This document shows positions 27,321 to 37,429 of a stretch of DNA of 64,000 nt, piece by piece; the first letter of the stretch is position 1; the number at the start of each line of letters is the position of its first letter. A model generated the notes under the pieces. That model was not told the origin of the DNA and made no database searches. It saw only the letters and a list, made by a program, of their open reading frames with translations. Position numbers and translations under genes: made by a program. Location of the stretch: contig CP087965.1 of NCBI GenBank assembly GCA_024703855.1, positions 4,270,001 to 4,334,000 on the forward strand, read 5' to 3'. This DNA is from Polaromonas sp. P2-4 (GTDB taxonomy: Bacteria; Pseudomonadota; Gammaproteobacteria; Burkholderiales; Burkholderiaceae_C).

Positions 27321-27347
27321 AAAAGCCGCTCTTCGGAGTGGCTTTTT
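27321..27347 (+). terminator. Rho-independent terminator of rplS
   Basis: Stem AGCCGCTC / GAGTGGCT (one G-U pair) with a TTCG tetraloop and a five-T tail. It ends three bases before the first base of the group II intron, the placement expected for class C introns. Confidence 0.9.
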
Positions 27348-27350
27348 ATG

Positions 27351-28000
27351 GTGCGCCCAGCAGGGCGCACTTACTCGGAGGTGAAAGTCCTCTACTCACC
27401 CGGTAAGGGGAAGAGTTAGCCGAAGGCAAGGGTTTCGCGGGCGACTGCGAGTCTGAAGGAAGCCGGATGGCAAAGCGCTGGCCTGACGAACAGGAAGCGG
27501 ATATGAGGCGACGTTGTGGGGTAAGCAGTCCGTAATCTGCAAAGCCCAATACTTGCACGGAACACAACGGCGTAGATCCGACAGGCATAAGCGTGAAGGT
27601 AAGTGCGTCATACCTGGGGAGATCTGCATGCGTGCCTTGTGCTACCGAGATCGTGAGGTGTCGGGAAGCGCATGCAGAAGTCAGCAGAGGGCATAGTAGT
27701 TGTGGGACAGGTGGTAAACCAGAAAGAGCCCATGGCGAAGGCCTGAACTTGACATGAGTGGATAGTCACGCGTGATCTCTGTACGAACAGGACATAAGCC
27801 TATGGCGACGTAGGGCCTGCGGCAAGACTGGAGGGGCCGGAAGTCCCGAAAGTGGCGGCAGGTGTCTATTGGCCAACAGGCGACACGATGAACGAAACGA
27901 AGCTCGCTGGGTAAACCCAGTAGTCAGGAACCGCCGTATGCGGAACCGCACGTACGGTGGTGTGAGAGGGCTGAGGGGGCAACCCCTCACCCTACTCGAT
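27351..28000 (+). ncRNA. ORF-less group IIC intron
   Basis: A ~650-base self-splicing-type intron. It begins GTGCGCCC (27351) and contains the class C domain I segments TTAGCC-AAGGCAAGG-GT and TCTGAAGGAAGC. Domain V is at 27928-27962 (CCGCCGTATGC and GCACGTACGGTGG arms, CGC triad) and domain VI ends near TACTCGAT (28000). These match the Oceanobacillus iheyensis group IIC ribozyme as I remember it. No reverse transcriptase is encoded: domain IV is short (roughly 27700-27915). Insertion right behind a terminator is the known class C habit. It needs a maturase from elsewhere to move. Confidence 0.88.
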
Positions 28001-28032
28001 TCTGCTACGCTTTACCTTCGCATGTAAATCCC

Positions 28033-28741
28033 ATGAACCACACCAAGCCATTGCCAAAATTTGATCCGCGCAGCATCCCGGTGCTGGGGATCGATGACCA
28101 TCTTGCAGGCGTCGCGCTGGAGCGGCTGACCCCGCTGGCGCTGCGTGAGCGCTTCAGGCATCCGCCCATCTGGACGCCCGAGCACAGTGTGGAAAAGAAA
28201 TTCGCCGACCGCACACCGGCTCTGGCAGCAGTGCTGTTGCCATTGGTGATGCGGGACGAACTCACCCTGCTGCTGACCGAGCGCACGACCAACCTTTCGA
28301 CCCATTCCGGCCAGATTGCCTTTCCGGGTGGCCGCACGGATGAATCAGACCAGGATGCAGTGGCTACGGCCTTGCGGGGAAGCCCACGAGGAAATCGGCC
28401 TGCCGCGCGCTCATGTGGAGGTGCTGGGCACCTTGCCAACCTATGTCACCGGGACGGCCTTCATCATCACGCCGGTGGTTGCGCTGGTGAGGCCCGGCTT
28501 CGAGTTGCAACCCAACCCGGGAGAGGTGGCGGATGTTTTTGAAGTGCCGCTCGGCTACCTGATGAATCCTGCCAATCACCGCCGCCATGAGTTTGAATTC
28601 GATGGCGTGATCCGCCAGTGGCTCTCCATGCCCTACACCGATCCCACGGAGGAGGCCGATGCCGGTGAATCGAAAGAGCGCTACATCTGGGGTGCTACGG
28701 CGGGCATGTTGCGCAACCTGTACCGCTTCCTGAGCGCCTAG
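28033..28741 (+). CDS. Nudix CoA pyrophosphatase, frameshifted
   Basis: A ~236-residue Nudix hydrolase of the NudL/CoAse type, splitting coenzyme A to phosphopantetheine and adenosine 3',5'-bisphosphate. The CoAse motif LLTERTTNLSTHSGQIAFPGG directly precedes the Nudix box (G-x5-E-x7-REAHEEIGL). An extra G near 28378 (GGGG for GGG) breaks the frame inside the Nudix box; the corrected reading is A-L-R-E-A-H-E-E-I-G-L. Its leader is directly downstream of the intron's 3' end. Confidence 0.88.
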
Positions 28742-28807
28742 CCTCGCCGGGCGGTGGGCGGGCAAGAAAGCCTGCGGGGACGGCGCCATACGCCGTTATG
28801 ATTTGGC

Positions 28808-29831
28808 ATGAGCTTTTTTGCCGTTTTGTTTGCACTCATCATCGAACAGGCCCGGCCCCTGGCCCGTGGCAACTGGGTTCATGCCGGTTTTCGTGAATGG
28901 GCACGTTGGGCCAACCGCAGTCTGGATGCCGGCAAACCATCACACGGATGGATTGCATGGACGGTTGCCGTGGTGGTGCCCGCGCTGATCACGCTGCTGG
29001 TCCACTGGTCGCTCTGGAGTGTGAATCCGCTGCTGGCTTTTGCCTGGAGCGTGGCTATTTTGTATGTCACGCTCGGTTTTCGGCAGTTCAGCCACTATTT
29101 CACCGACATACGCGACGCGCTGGAAGAAGGCGATGAGACGACGGCGCGCGAGTTGCTGGCCCAGTGGCGGCAGGTGGATGCGAGTGAATTGCCGCGCAGT
29201 GAAATTGTCCGCCATGTGATTGAATATTCGGTGCTCGCTGCCCATCGCCATGTGTTTGGTGTGCTGGTCTGGTTCTCAGTGCTCGCGGCATTGGGGCTGG
29301 GACCTGCGGGTGCGGTGTTCTACCGCATGGCTGAATTTGTCTCGCGTTACTGGGTTCACAAAAGCACATCTACCGCAGGCGAGGGTGCCAGCCCCTGCCT
29401 TGCAATTGGCCGCCACCCGCGCTTGGGGCATCATCGATTTTGTGCCCGCCCGTGTCACCTCGCTGGGCTTTGCGGTCGTGGGGAGTTTTGAAGACGCCAT
29501 TGACGCCTGGCGCCACTACACGCAGCGCTTTTCGGCCAATGCGCCCGCTGCTTCCCAGAGCCGCAATGACGGCGTCATTCTTGCCGCCACGTCCGGCGCG
29601 GTGAATGTGCGTCTGGGCGGCGAAGCGCTCAAGGCGGTGTTTTCAGCCGATGCGTCGCAGGCCTTTCAGGCCGGTGGGCTGGATGCTGAGGAGTCCGACG
29701 CTACAGAGTCGACGCCGGGCCGGGAGCCTGAAGTGGCCCACCTGCGCAGCATCGTGGGGCTGGTGTGGCGTTCCGTGGTGCTGTGGATGGTGCTGCTGGC
29801 ACTGCTGACGCTGGCGCGCTTGCTGGGCTGA
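28808..29831 (+). CDS. CobD/CbiB-family membrane protein, frameshifted
   Basis: A ~341-residue inner-membrane protein related to CobD/CbiB (adenosylcobinamide-phosphate synthase) and often annotated so in Burkholderiales. It has hydrophobic segments near 1-15, 52-75, 75-95, ~155-175 and at the C-terminus. The segment FRQFSHYFTDIRDALEEGDETTARELL and the later AATRAWGIIDFVPARVT match the family. An extra base near 29385 breaks the frame. Whether it acts in cobalamin synthesis is uncertain, since no other cobalamin genes are here. Confidence 0.7.
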
Positions 29832-29849
29832 GCCGCGGATTCGGGTCGA

Positions 29850-30917
29850 ATGAATTCATCACAGTCTTTCTGGAGCCCGGTGGTCAGAGACCTGGTGCCG
29901 TACACGCCGGGTGAGCAGCCCAACATGGCGGGCTTGATCAAGCTCAACACCAATGAAAACCCGTATCCGCCTTCTCCGGCTGTTGTACGGGCTATCGCCG
30001 CCACGGCACAAGATGGCTTGCAGCTTTATCCCGATCCGCAAGCCACTTTGCTGCGTCAGGCCATCGTGAGTACCACGGCATTGACGCTGCACAGGTGTTT
30101 CCAGGCAATGGGTCAGACGAGGTACTTGCACACGCTTTTTTGCGTTTTTCCAGCAAGATCAACCCATCCTGATGCCCGATATCACCTACAGTTTTTACAA
30201 GGTGTATTGCGGACTGTATGGCATTGTTTTCGAGGTCGTTCCCCTGGATGCTGCGATGCGCATTCAGGTGGCTGATTACCAGCGCGCTTGCGGTGGCGTG
30301 GTGATTGCGAACCCCAATGCGCCCACCGGCACGGGATTGCCGCTGGTGCAGATTGAAAAGTTGTTGCAACAGCACAGCCGACGGATAGTGCTTGTGGACG
30401 AGGCCTATGTGGACTTTGGTGGTGAGAGCGCCATCGGCCTGATTAATCGCTATCCCAATCTGCTGGTGGTGCACACTTTGTCGAAGTCGCGCTCGCTGGC
30501 AGGGTTGCGGGTGGGGTTCGCCGCTGGGCAACGCCATTTAATAGAAGCGCTCGAACGTGTCAAAGACAGCTTCAACTCCTACCCGCTGGACCGTCTGGCG
30601 ATTGCAGGAGCGGTGGCGGCCTACGAAGACAGGGTTCACTTTGAGGAAACACGGGCAGCCGTGATGCAGAGTCGGGAGCTGTTGAGCAGGCAATTGCAGG
30701 CATTGGGCTTTGAGGTGTTGCCGTCACAAGCCAATTTTCTGATGGCCCGCCATGGGCAGTATGACGCTGCGGCGCTGGCGGCCCGCCTGCGTGAAAAGGC
30801 ATTTTGGTACGCCATTTCAAGCTGCCGCGCATTGAGCAATACCTCCGTATCAGCGTAGGCACTCCGTTGCAATGCGAGGCGCTGGTCGGCGCTTTGCGTG
30901 TACTGCTTGCCGCTTGA
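29850..30917 (+). CDS. hisC: Histidinol-phosphate aminotransferase, frameshifted
   Basis: PLP-dependent aminotransferase of ~356 residues in histidine synthesis, cytosolic. It has GLIKLNTNENPYPPSP near the start, then VFPGNGSDEVLAHAF, ANPNAPTG, DEAYVDFG and the PLP lysine in TLSKSRSLAGLRVGF. Three one-base deletions break it: near 30070, near 30136 (six T's for seven) and near 30798 (four A's for five). Corrected, it ends at TGA 30915-30917. The gene converges with rsgA. A CobC-like role is possible given the CobD-like neighbour, but the sequence fits HisC better. Confidence 0.85.
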
Positions 30918-30927
30918 CGTCGGGTTT

Positions 30928-31890
30928 TCAGTACCGGGTTTGCGACAATTCGGCAAACAGTTCGCTATACAAACGATAGCGGCTTGCGCTTATTTCACTG
31001 GGGCTAGAGGTCGAATTGACTTCTGAAATAACGCCGCAGCCGGGCTCATGCAAGTGCGTGCAGTTGTAGAACTTGCAGTCCTGCGCATGCGCCTTGAGGT
31101 CGGGCATGTGGTTGGCCAGCTGCATCGGGTCGATGTGGTGCAGGCCAAACTCCTGAAAACCCGGCGAGTCGATCAGGGCGCTGGTTCTGGCCTCGTCGAT
31201 CCAGTACAGCGTTGTGCTGGTGGTGGTGTGCTTGCCCGAGTTCAGGGCCTGGGATATTTCCGCCGTCAGCACCCGCGCACCGGGCACCAGAAGATTGGTC
31301 AGGCTGCTTTTGCCGGCCCCTGAGGGCCCCAGCACCAGTGTTTTTTTGCCCTGCAGAAGCGCCAGCAATTCGGCGGTCTGCGTGTCATTTGCGCCGGCAA
31401 CAGATTCCTTGGGTTTGATGGCCAGTGGCAGCATTTTGTAGCCCATGGCGCGGTACGGCGCCAGCTTGAGCCAGGCGCGCTGGAAGGGTTCGGTCAAGTC
31501 ACTTTTGTTCAGCGCAATGATCGGTGTAATGCGCTCTGCTTCAGCGGCAATCAGGGCCCGCGTCAGCTGGTTTTCCGAAAACTCGGGCTCAGCGGCCATC
31601 AGGATGAGCACCTGGTCCAGGTTGGCGGCAAAGGACTTGGTGCGCATCTCGTCCTGCCGGTAAAACAGGTTGCTGCGCGCTTCAATTTTTTCAATCGTGC
31701 CTTCATCCTGCGACGGCAGCCACTGGATGCGGTCGCCGACCACGGCCTGGCTTTTTTTACCACGCGGATGGCAGATGAGGCGTTCGCCGGATGGCGTTTC
31801 AACCAGCACATGGCGGCCAAATCCGGCCACCACCAGACCCGGCAGGGTGCCAGAGACCGGCGCGGCCGCAGGGCGAGCGGGTTTGCTCAA
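30928..31890 (-). CDS. rsgA: Ribosome small-subunit GTPase RsgA
   Basis: A 320-residue circularly permuted GTPase that checks late 30S maturation. An N-terminal OB domain is followed by G4 NKSDL, G1 GPSGAGKSSL and G3 DSPGFQEFG. The C-terminal zinc knuckle is CKFYNCTHLHEPGC. Start 31890 overlaps the stop of the pterin dehydratase gene (ATGA). The last ~25 codons match the interspersed repeat, which adds a short VNSTSSP stretch before the family-typical ISASRYRLYSEL. Confidence 0.93.
   Translation of the reverse strand: MSKPARPAAAPVSGTLPGLVVAGFGRHVLVETPSGERLICHPRGKKSQAVVGDRIQWLPSQDEGTIEKIEARSNLFYRQDEMRTKSFAANLDQVLILMAAEPEFSENQLTRALIAAEAERITPIIALNKSDLTEPFQRAWLKLAPYRAMGYKMLPLAIKPKESVAGANDTQTAELLALLQGKKTLVLGPSGAGKSSLTNLLVPGARVLTAEISQALNSGKHTTTSTTLYWIDEARTSALIDSPGFQEFGLHHIDPMQLANHMPDLKAHAQDCKFYNCTHLHEPGCGVISEVNSTSSPSEISASRYRLYSELFAELSQTRY
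30964..31012 (+). repeat. Interspersed repeat, copy 5 (in rsgA 3' end)
   Basis: GCTAT-ACAAACG-ATAGC, GGCTTGCGC and GGGCTAGAGG, a nearly complete copy, read in frame (minus strand) as the RsgA C-terminus. Confidence 0.65.
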
Positions 31891-32207
31891 GCCAGCAAGG
31901 CGTCAACCTTCGACGCACAGAAAAAATCACTGACTGAAATGCCGTTCACATCGTGGGTGTTGAAGCGCACCGTGCATTTGCTGTAACTCACCGCCAGATC
32001 GGGATGATGGTCTTCGGCATTGGCGATGAAGGCCAGCGCATTCACGAAACCGATGGTCTCATGGTAGTTGTTGAAGCTGAAGGTTTTCTCCAGCGCGCCA
32101 TCGATCAGGCGCCAGCCCAGCGCCTGCTCGCCATTGAGTTGGCTCAGTTGCGTGACAATTTCCGTGGCGCTCAGGGCCCGGCGGTTTTGATGCATCGGAT
32201 GGCTCAT
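31887..32207 (-). CDS. Pterin-4a-carbinolamine dehydratase
   Basis: A 106-residue PhhB-type enzyme that recycles 4a-hydroxytetrahydrobiopterin. The family motif is in EDHHPDLAVSYSKCTVRFNTHDVNGIS, with the active-site histidines and the NTHD loop. ATG 32207 is preferred over 32222. It overlaps rsgA by four bases. No phenylalanine hydroxylase gene is visible here. Confidence 0.9.
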   Translation of the reverse strand: MSHPMHQNRRALSATEIVTQLSQLNGEQALGWRLIDGALEKTFSFNNYHETIGFVNALAFIANAEDHHPDLAVSYSKCTVRFNTHDVNGISVSDFFCASKVDALLA

Positions 32208-32218
32208 GGGGTTACTTT

Positions 32219-33506
32219 TCAAAGGGTGGGGGTCATGCGTCCCAGCCGCTCGGACGCGGGTGGGTGCGAGTAGTAAAACTTCACAAAAATCGGGTCGGGC
32301 GTGAGTGTGCTGGCGTTGTCTTTGTACAGCTTGAGCAAGGCACTTTGCAAATCCTTGCCGTCCGTTTTCGACACCGCATAAGCGTCGGCCTCAAACTCAT
32401 GCTTGCGCGAGAACTGGGCAAACACCGGCGAGACGAAAAAAACTGAAAAGCGGCACCACCAGCATGAAGAGCAGCAGGGCCAGCGCGTCGTTGGCACCTG
32501 CCAGGCTGGGTCTCACCCCCAGCCCGGTGTAAAACCACACTTGCGACGACAGCCAGCCCAGCAGCGCAAAGCCGACCAGGCTCATGGCAAACATCGAAAT
32601 AATGCGTTTGATGATGTGCTTGTGTTTGAAGTGGCCCAGCTCATGCGCCAGCACTGCGTCCACCTCGCCGGGGCTGAGCTGCTTGAGCAAGGTGTCGTAA
32701 AACACCACACGCTTGGTTGCACCAAAGCCGGTGAAATAAGCATTGGCGTGGGCCGAGCGCTTGCTGCCATCCATCACGAACAGGCCCTTGGCGGCAAAAC
32801 CGCAACGCTGCATCAGGGCCGTCACGCGGGCTTTCAGGGCTTCATCTTCAAGTGGCTGGAATTTGTTGAACATCGGCGCAATCACGGTGGGAAAGAGCAC
32901 CAGCACCAGCAGGTTAAAGCCCATCCACGTTCCCCAGGCCCAGAGCCACCACAAGCTGCCGGCGCTGCCCATCAGCCACAGAATCAGGGCGACGATGGGC
33001 AAGCCTATGACAGCGCCGATCAGCATGGACTTCACAAGATCGGTCAGCCAGAGCTTGAACGTCATTTTGTTGAAGCCGAAGCGCTCTTCAATCCGGAAGG
33101 TGCTGTAAAGGGTGAAGGGCAGGTCAAGCAGGCCGCTGATGACGCCGAAGGCCGCCAGCAAGGCCAGTTGCGGGGCCAGACTGCCGTAGGCGGCCAGGCC
33201 CGAGTTGATCAGCATCTGGTTCAGCGCATCCAGGCCGCCCAGCAAGGTCCAGCCGAGCAGCAGGGCAGTGCCGAAAGCCGTTTCCAGCATGCCAAAGCGC
33301 GTCTTGGTCACGGTGTAGTCAGCGGCTTTTGGTGCGCTTCAAGCGAGATGGTGGCTGCAAATGCTGCGGGTACCTTGTCCCGGTGTTGCGCTGACATGAC
33401 GTATTTGCCATGAAGCCAGGTAGAACTTCATGAGCAATCCCAACACCAAAACGGCGGCAAAAACGAGGGTAAAAACAAATGAATAGTCGAGCGAATAAGC
33501 CATCAT
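32219..33506 (-). CDS. M48 peptidase, Ste24/CAAX-protease-like, frameshifted
   Basis: A ~429-residue integral-membrane zinc metalloprotease. It has an N-terminal helix (residues 8-30), several further helices, the zinc motif HELGH (in AVLAHELGHFKHKH) and the glutamate ligand in EFEADAYAV. The true start is at 33506/33503, upstream of the first long open stretch: the N-terminal 60 codons are separated by an extra base near 33385 and a missing A near 33340. A further extra T near 32437 (seven for six) splits off the C-terminus. Divergent from orn with only 35 bases between them. Confidence 0.85.
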
Positions 33507-33541
33507 GGTTGGAAGTTTAGGCTATCGGCGAGAATCGGGAG

Positions 33542-34106
33542 ATGCCTGAAATTGAATCCACTCTTAAAAAATCAGATCAGAACCTCATCTGGCTGGACTG
33601 CAGAAATGACCGGGCTGGACCCGGAAAAAGAACGCATTATTGAAATTGCCGTTGTCGTCACCGGCCCGCAGCTCACGCCGCGCATTGAAGGCCCGGTGCT
33701 GGCCATCCACCAGTCCGACGCCTTGCTGGACCAGATGGACAACTGGAACAAGGGCACCCACGGCCGTAGCGGGCTGATTGACAAGGTCAAGGCCAGCACC
33801 GTGACCGAAGAAGACGCCGAAGCGCAGTTGCTGGCATTTTTGGCGCTGTATGTGCCCAAGGGAACCGCGCCTTTGTGCGGCAACACCATCAGCCAGGACC
33901 GGCGCTTTCTGGTCAAGTACATGCCCAAGCTGGAGGCGTTTTTGCATTACCGGAATGTGGATGTGAGCTCCTTCAAGGAGCTGGCCAAACGCTGGCGGCC
34001 CGAGGTTTACAGCGCTTTCAAGAAGCGGCAAAGCCACACCGCGCTCGCTGACGTGCATGAGTCGATTGACGAGCTGGAACACTACCGGGAACATTTTTTG
34101 AAGTGA
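33542..34106 (+). CDS. orn: Oligoribonuclease, frameshifted
   Basis: A ~188-residue DEDDh 3'-5' exonuclease that degrades di- to pentaribonucleotides, essential in many proteobacteria. Motifs are WLDCEMTGLDPEKERIIEIA (Exo I), the middle NTISQDRRFL and the C-terminal HTALADVHESIDEL. One extra A near 33602 breaks the frame inside Exo I. The start at 33542 gives MPEIESTLKKSDQNLIW. Confidence 0.93.
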
Positions 34107-34153
34107 TTTTCAAGCATTTTCGGCCGCTTGCCCATGGTTGATGGGTGCGTGTA

Positions 34154-34180
34154 GCTCCTGAAATGATAGCGACTCGCGTC
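34154..34180 (+). repeat. Interspersed repeat, copy 6 (left half)
   Basis: GCTCC-TGAAATG-ATAGC followed by GACTCGCG; no clear right half. Intergenic, between orn and the helicase gene. Confidence 0.4.
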
Positions 34181-34211
34181 CGGCACGCGGCATTGCAAAT
34201 AGCTGCAATAC

Positions 34212-34485
34212 CCTTTGCAATGCAAAGGACTGGTAGAAACCCGTAAACCGCGCTATAATCATGGGCTTGCAGCTGCACAGGGTGCGCTGCATTTGTACAT
34301 CTACCTCACACTTTTGGACTCTACCAACAGAGTCACCGCTTCGGGCTAGCTTTCAGCCCGGACTGCATATTCGTTTGATGGTTGATGTTTTATTAACCAT
34401 GAACGAAGCCTTCTCGCACCGCGAGGGGTGGAGTTTCCTGCATCTCGCCAAAAGCGGTGCATGCAGGGGATTAGTGAGAAAAAAC
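34212..34485 (+). promoter_or_regulatory. Promoter and long structured leader of the helicase gene
   Basis: A perfect palindrome CCTTTGCA-A-TGCAAAGG (34212-34228) lies upstream of a perfect -10 box TATAAT (34254-34259). A leader of over 200 bases then runs to the ATG at 34486 and holds stems GACTC/GAGTC (~34318-34335) and GGGCT/AGCCC (~34343-34360). Long leaders are common for cold-shock DEAD-box helicase genes; regulation here is inferred. Confidence 0.5.
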
Positions 34486-36403
34486 ATGACTGACTCTTTT
34501 GAGGCTCGTGGCGACTTTTTGCCCGAAACCACTGCCGATATCCAGAACGATATCGAAATCAATGTAATTCGGACTTTTCTTCCGATGAGCCTGCTGTTGC
34601 CGCCACATCGCTGGAAGCCATTGCTCCCGAGCCTAACGGCTTCGTGAAGCTGGGCCTGGCCAAGGAACTGCTGCAAGCCGTCGCCGACATGGGTTTTACC
34701 CAGCCGACCTCGGTGCAGATGGCCACCATCCCCAAAGCCATGCAGGCGCTGGATGCTGACCCGAAAGCGGCAAAATTCACCGACCTGCTGGTCTCCAGCC
34801 AGACCGGTAGCGGCAAAACCGCCGCCTTCCTGCTGCCCGTGCTGCACACCCTGCTCATGCAGCAGGAAGAAGCCGAGCGCCATGAACGTGCTGAATTTGA
34901 ACGCCTGAGCGCAGAAGCTATCGCCAAAGGCGAAGCACCTCCGAAAAAGCCCAAGCGCAAAGACCCGACCAACGCCCGCAACTTCAAGGCTGCCACCCCC
35001 GGCGCGCTGATTTTGTGCCCGACACGCGAACTGGCCCAGCAAGTCTGCGCTGACGCCATCGACCTGGTGCGTCATTGCCGTGGCCTGCGCATTGCCAACG
35101 TCGTCGGCGGTATTCCTTACCAGCTGCAAATTGCCAAGCTGCAAAACGCCGATCTGGTAGTGGCCACGCCGGGCCGGTTGCTGGACCTGCAGCGCAGCAT
35201 GCAGATCAAACTTGACGAAGTGCAATTCCTGGTGGTCGACGAAGCCGACCGCATGCTGGACCTCGGCTTTGCCGACGACCTGACCGAAGTCAACCAGCTG
35301 ACCATCGAGCGCAAGCAAACCATGATGTTCAGCGCCACCTTTGCGCCGCGCATCATGCAACTGGCCACGCGCGTGATGCGCCAGCCGCAGCGTGTGGAGA
35401 TTGACTCCCCGCATGAAAAACATGCGTCGATCACGCAGTCTCTGCTGTGGGCCGACAACATGACGCACAAGCGCAAGCTGCTGGACCACTGGCTGCGTGA
35501 CACCACCATCAACCAGGCCATCGTGTTTGCGAGCACGCAGGTCGAATGTGATGGCCTGGCCAACGATCTGGTGCAGGAAGGCTTCAGCGCCGTGGCGCTG
35601 CATGGCGCTTTGGGCCAGGGCCTGCGTAACCGCCGCCTGATGGCTTTCCGTGACGGCCGCGTGCAGGTTCTGGTGGCAACCGATGTCGCCGCCCGCGGTC
35701 TGGACGTGCCCACCATCACCCACGTGATCAACTACGGCCTGCCGATGAAAGCCGAAGATTATGTGCACCGCATTGGCCGTACCGGCCGTGCCGGCCGCAG
35801 TGGCCAGGCGATCACGATTGCCGAGTTCCGCGACCGCCGCAAGATTCAGGATATCGAGCACTACACGCAGCAAAACCTCAAGCCCAGCGTGATTGCGGGT
35901 CTGGAGCCGCAGCAGCGTTTCGCGCCAACGTCAGATCGCCCTCGTGGTAATTTTGGTGGTGCCCCTGACCGTGGCGGCCGCAGCTTTGGTGGTGGTGGCC
36001 GCTTCGGCAACGACCGTGCGCCTTCGGGCGGTTTTGGTGGCGGCGCCAATGCTGGTAATTACGCCGGCAAGAAACCCGCTTTTGGCGCTGACCGTGGTGG
36101 TTTCGGCGGCAATCGTGATGATCGCGGTGGTTCCTTCCAGGGGCGTCCTCCTGCGCCTCAGGGCAATGGCTATGCAGACCGCACCAGTTTCAACGACCGC
36201 GGCCCGCGTCGTCAGGATGACCGCGGCTTCGGCAACAACGGTGGTTTCGCCCAGCGTGATGAGCGCAGCTTCGGCGGCCGTCCAGAAGGTTTTGCACCGC
36301 GTGCTGATTTTGCAGACCCGCAAACCCGGTTTTGCCAAACCCGCCGGCAAGGTGTTTGTTCCCCACGATGCTCAAAAGCGTCCGGCACGCCCCTGCACGT
36401 TAA
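34486..36403 (+). CDS. DEAD-box RNA helicase (RhlE-like), frameshifted
   Basis: ATP-dependent RNA helicase of ~639 residues. It has the Q-motif region GFTQPTSVQ, Walker A SSQTGSGKTAAF, DEAD box VVDEADRMLDLG, SAT in MFSATFAPR and the helicase-C end HRIGRTGRAGRSG. A long Gly/Arg/Asp-rich low-complexity tail (from ~residue 480) ends in a basic stretch. Frame breaks: a missing base near 34567 cuts off the first ~27 codons (MTDSFEARGDF...), and extra bases near 36320 and 36391 scramble the end; corrected, it stops at TAA 36401-36403 with KRPARPAR. Confidence 0.9.
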
Positions 36404-36420
36404 TTCGTGTTCCGGCAATA

Positions 36421-36446
36421 AAAAGGCTCGCACTGCGAGCCTTTTT
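36421..36446. terminator. Rho-independent terminator
   Basis: AAAAGGCTCGC-ACT-GCGAGCCTTTTT, a strong A/T-flanked hairpin 17 bases after the helicase stop; it can also serve the convergent minus-strand operon. Confidence 0.9.
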
Positions 36447-36473
36447 ATGGGCGGCCGATAGATTTTCAGGCCA

Positions 36474-37371
36474 TCAAGTCATGCCATTGCGGCTGGCCAG
36501 TTCGACAAACAGGCCCGAATGGTCCAGATCGCTCAAGCCGTGCTCGATGCCGTCCGCGTAGAGCTGTTCAAACAGCGTGGTCACCGGGGCGTCGAAACCG
36601 ATTTCCTGCGCGGTCGCCAGGGCGTTGCGCATGTCCTTGAGCTGTATGGCCATGCGGCCGCGCGGTGCGAAGTCCCGCTCCACCATGCGCTGGCCGTGCA
36701 CCTGCAAAATGCGGCTGTCGGCAAAACCACCGGTAATCGCTTCCTTGACCTTGGCCATGTCGGCGCCGCCTTTGACGGCAAACAGCAAGGCCTCGGCCAC
36801 CGCGCCAATCGTGATGCCGACAATCATCTGGTTGGCCAGTTTGGTGAGCTGGCCCGCGCCATGCGAGCCCACGTGGGTTGCGCGCCCGAACACCTGGAGC
36901 AAGGGCCGGGCGCGTTCAAATTCGGCCGCTTTGCCACCCACCATGATGACCAGCGTGCCCTGTTCGGCGCCGCCGGGGCCGCCTGAGACCGGGGCATCGA
37001 GATGCGCGATGCCCAAAGCGCCCAGGCGCGCGGCGTGGTCGCGCGCTTCTCTAGGCTTGATCGAGAGCCATGTCAATGAAGAGCGCGCCCGGTTTCATCG
37101 CAGCAGCGACGCCTTGCACGAACAACACGTCTTCCACCACGGCGCCGTTTTCCAGAATGCTGACAACGATGTCTGCATCGACGACCGCCGCGCTGGCCTG
37201 CCCATGAACCGCCGCGCCGCCCAGCGGCCAGTGAATCGGTCTTGCCCGGCGTGCGGTTCCACACCTGCAGCGCGTGCCCGGCTTCACACAGGCGCTTGGC
37301 CATGGGAAGCCCCATGCTGCCTATGCCCAAAAGGCGATTTTTTGGGCGTGCTTGTCGCTTGTTATTGTCAT
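36474..37371 (-). CDS. 3-Hydroxyisobutyrate dehydrogenase-like oxidoreductase, frameshifted
   Basis: NAD(P)-dependent beta-hydroxyacid dehydrogenase (~299 residues). It has an N-terminal Rossmann start FLGIGSMGLPMAKRL, a substrate segment HLDAPVSGGPGGAEQGTL and the catalytic lysine in GAGQLTKLANQ. Frame breaks lie near 37335 (four T's for five on the coding strand), near 37200 and near 37060. The start MTITSDKHAQ at 37371 is the one that leads into the corrected Rossmann fold. It is the last gene of a GntR-controlled operon, so its substrate is probably an acid made by the two upstream enzymes. Confidence 0.8.
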
Positions 37372-37429
37372 TCGGGTTCTCTGTGGATTGCGCTGTGACC
37401 ATCATGCGGCACACAGCGTGCGAATGCTG

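Noticed and set aside
27396..27990. Short open frames within the intron
   Set aside because: The region is a structured ribozyme; the frames do not resemble a reverse transcriptase or maturase.
34353..35873. A 506-codon open frame on the strand opposite the helicase gene
   Set aside because: Antisense shadow of a strongly conserved DEAD-box gene; composition typical of shadow frames in GC-rich DNA.
35881..36350. Tandem Gly/Arg-rich DNA as a possible repeat array
   Set aside because: It encodes the low-complexity tail of the helicase; units are irregular and explained by protein composition.
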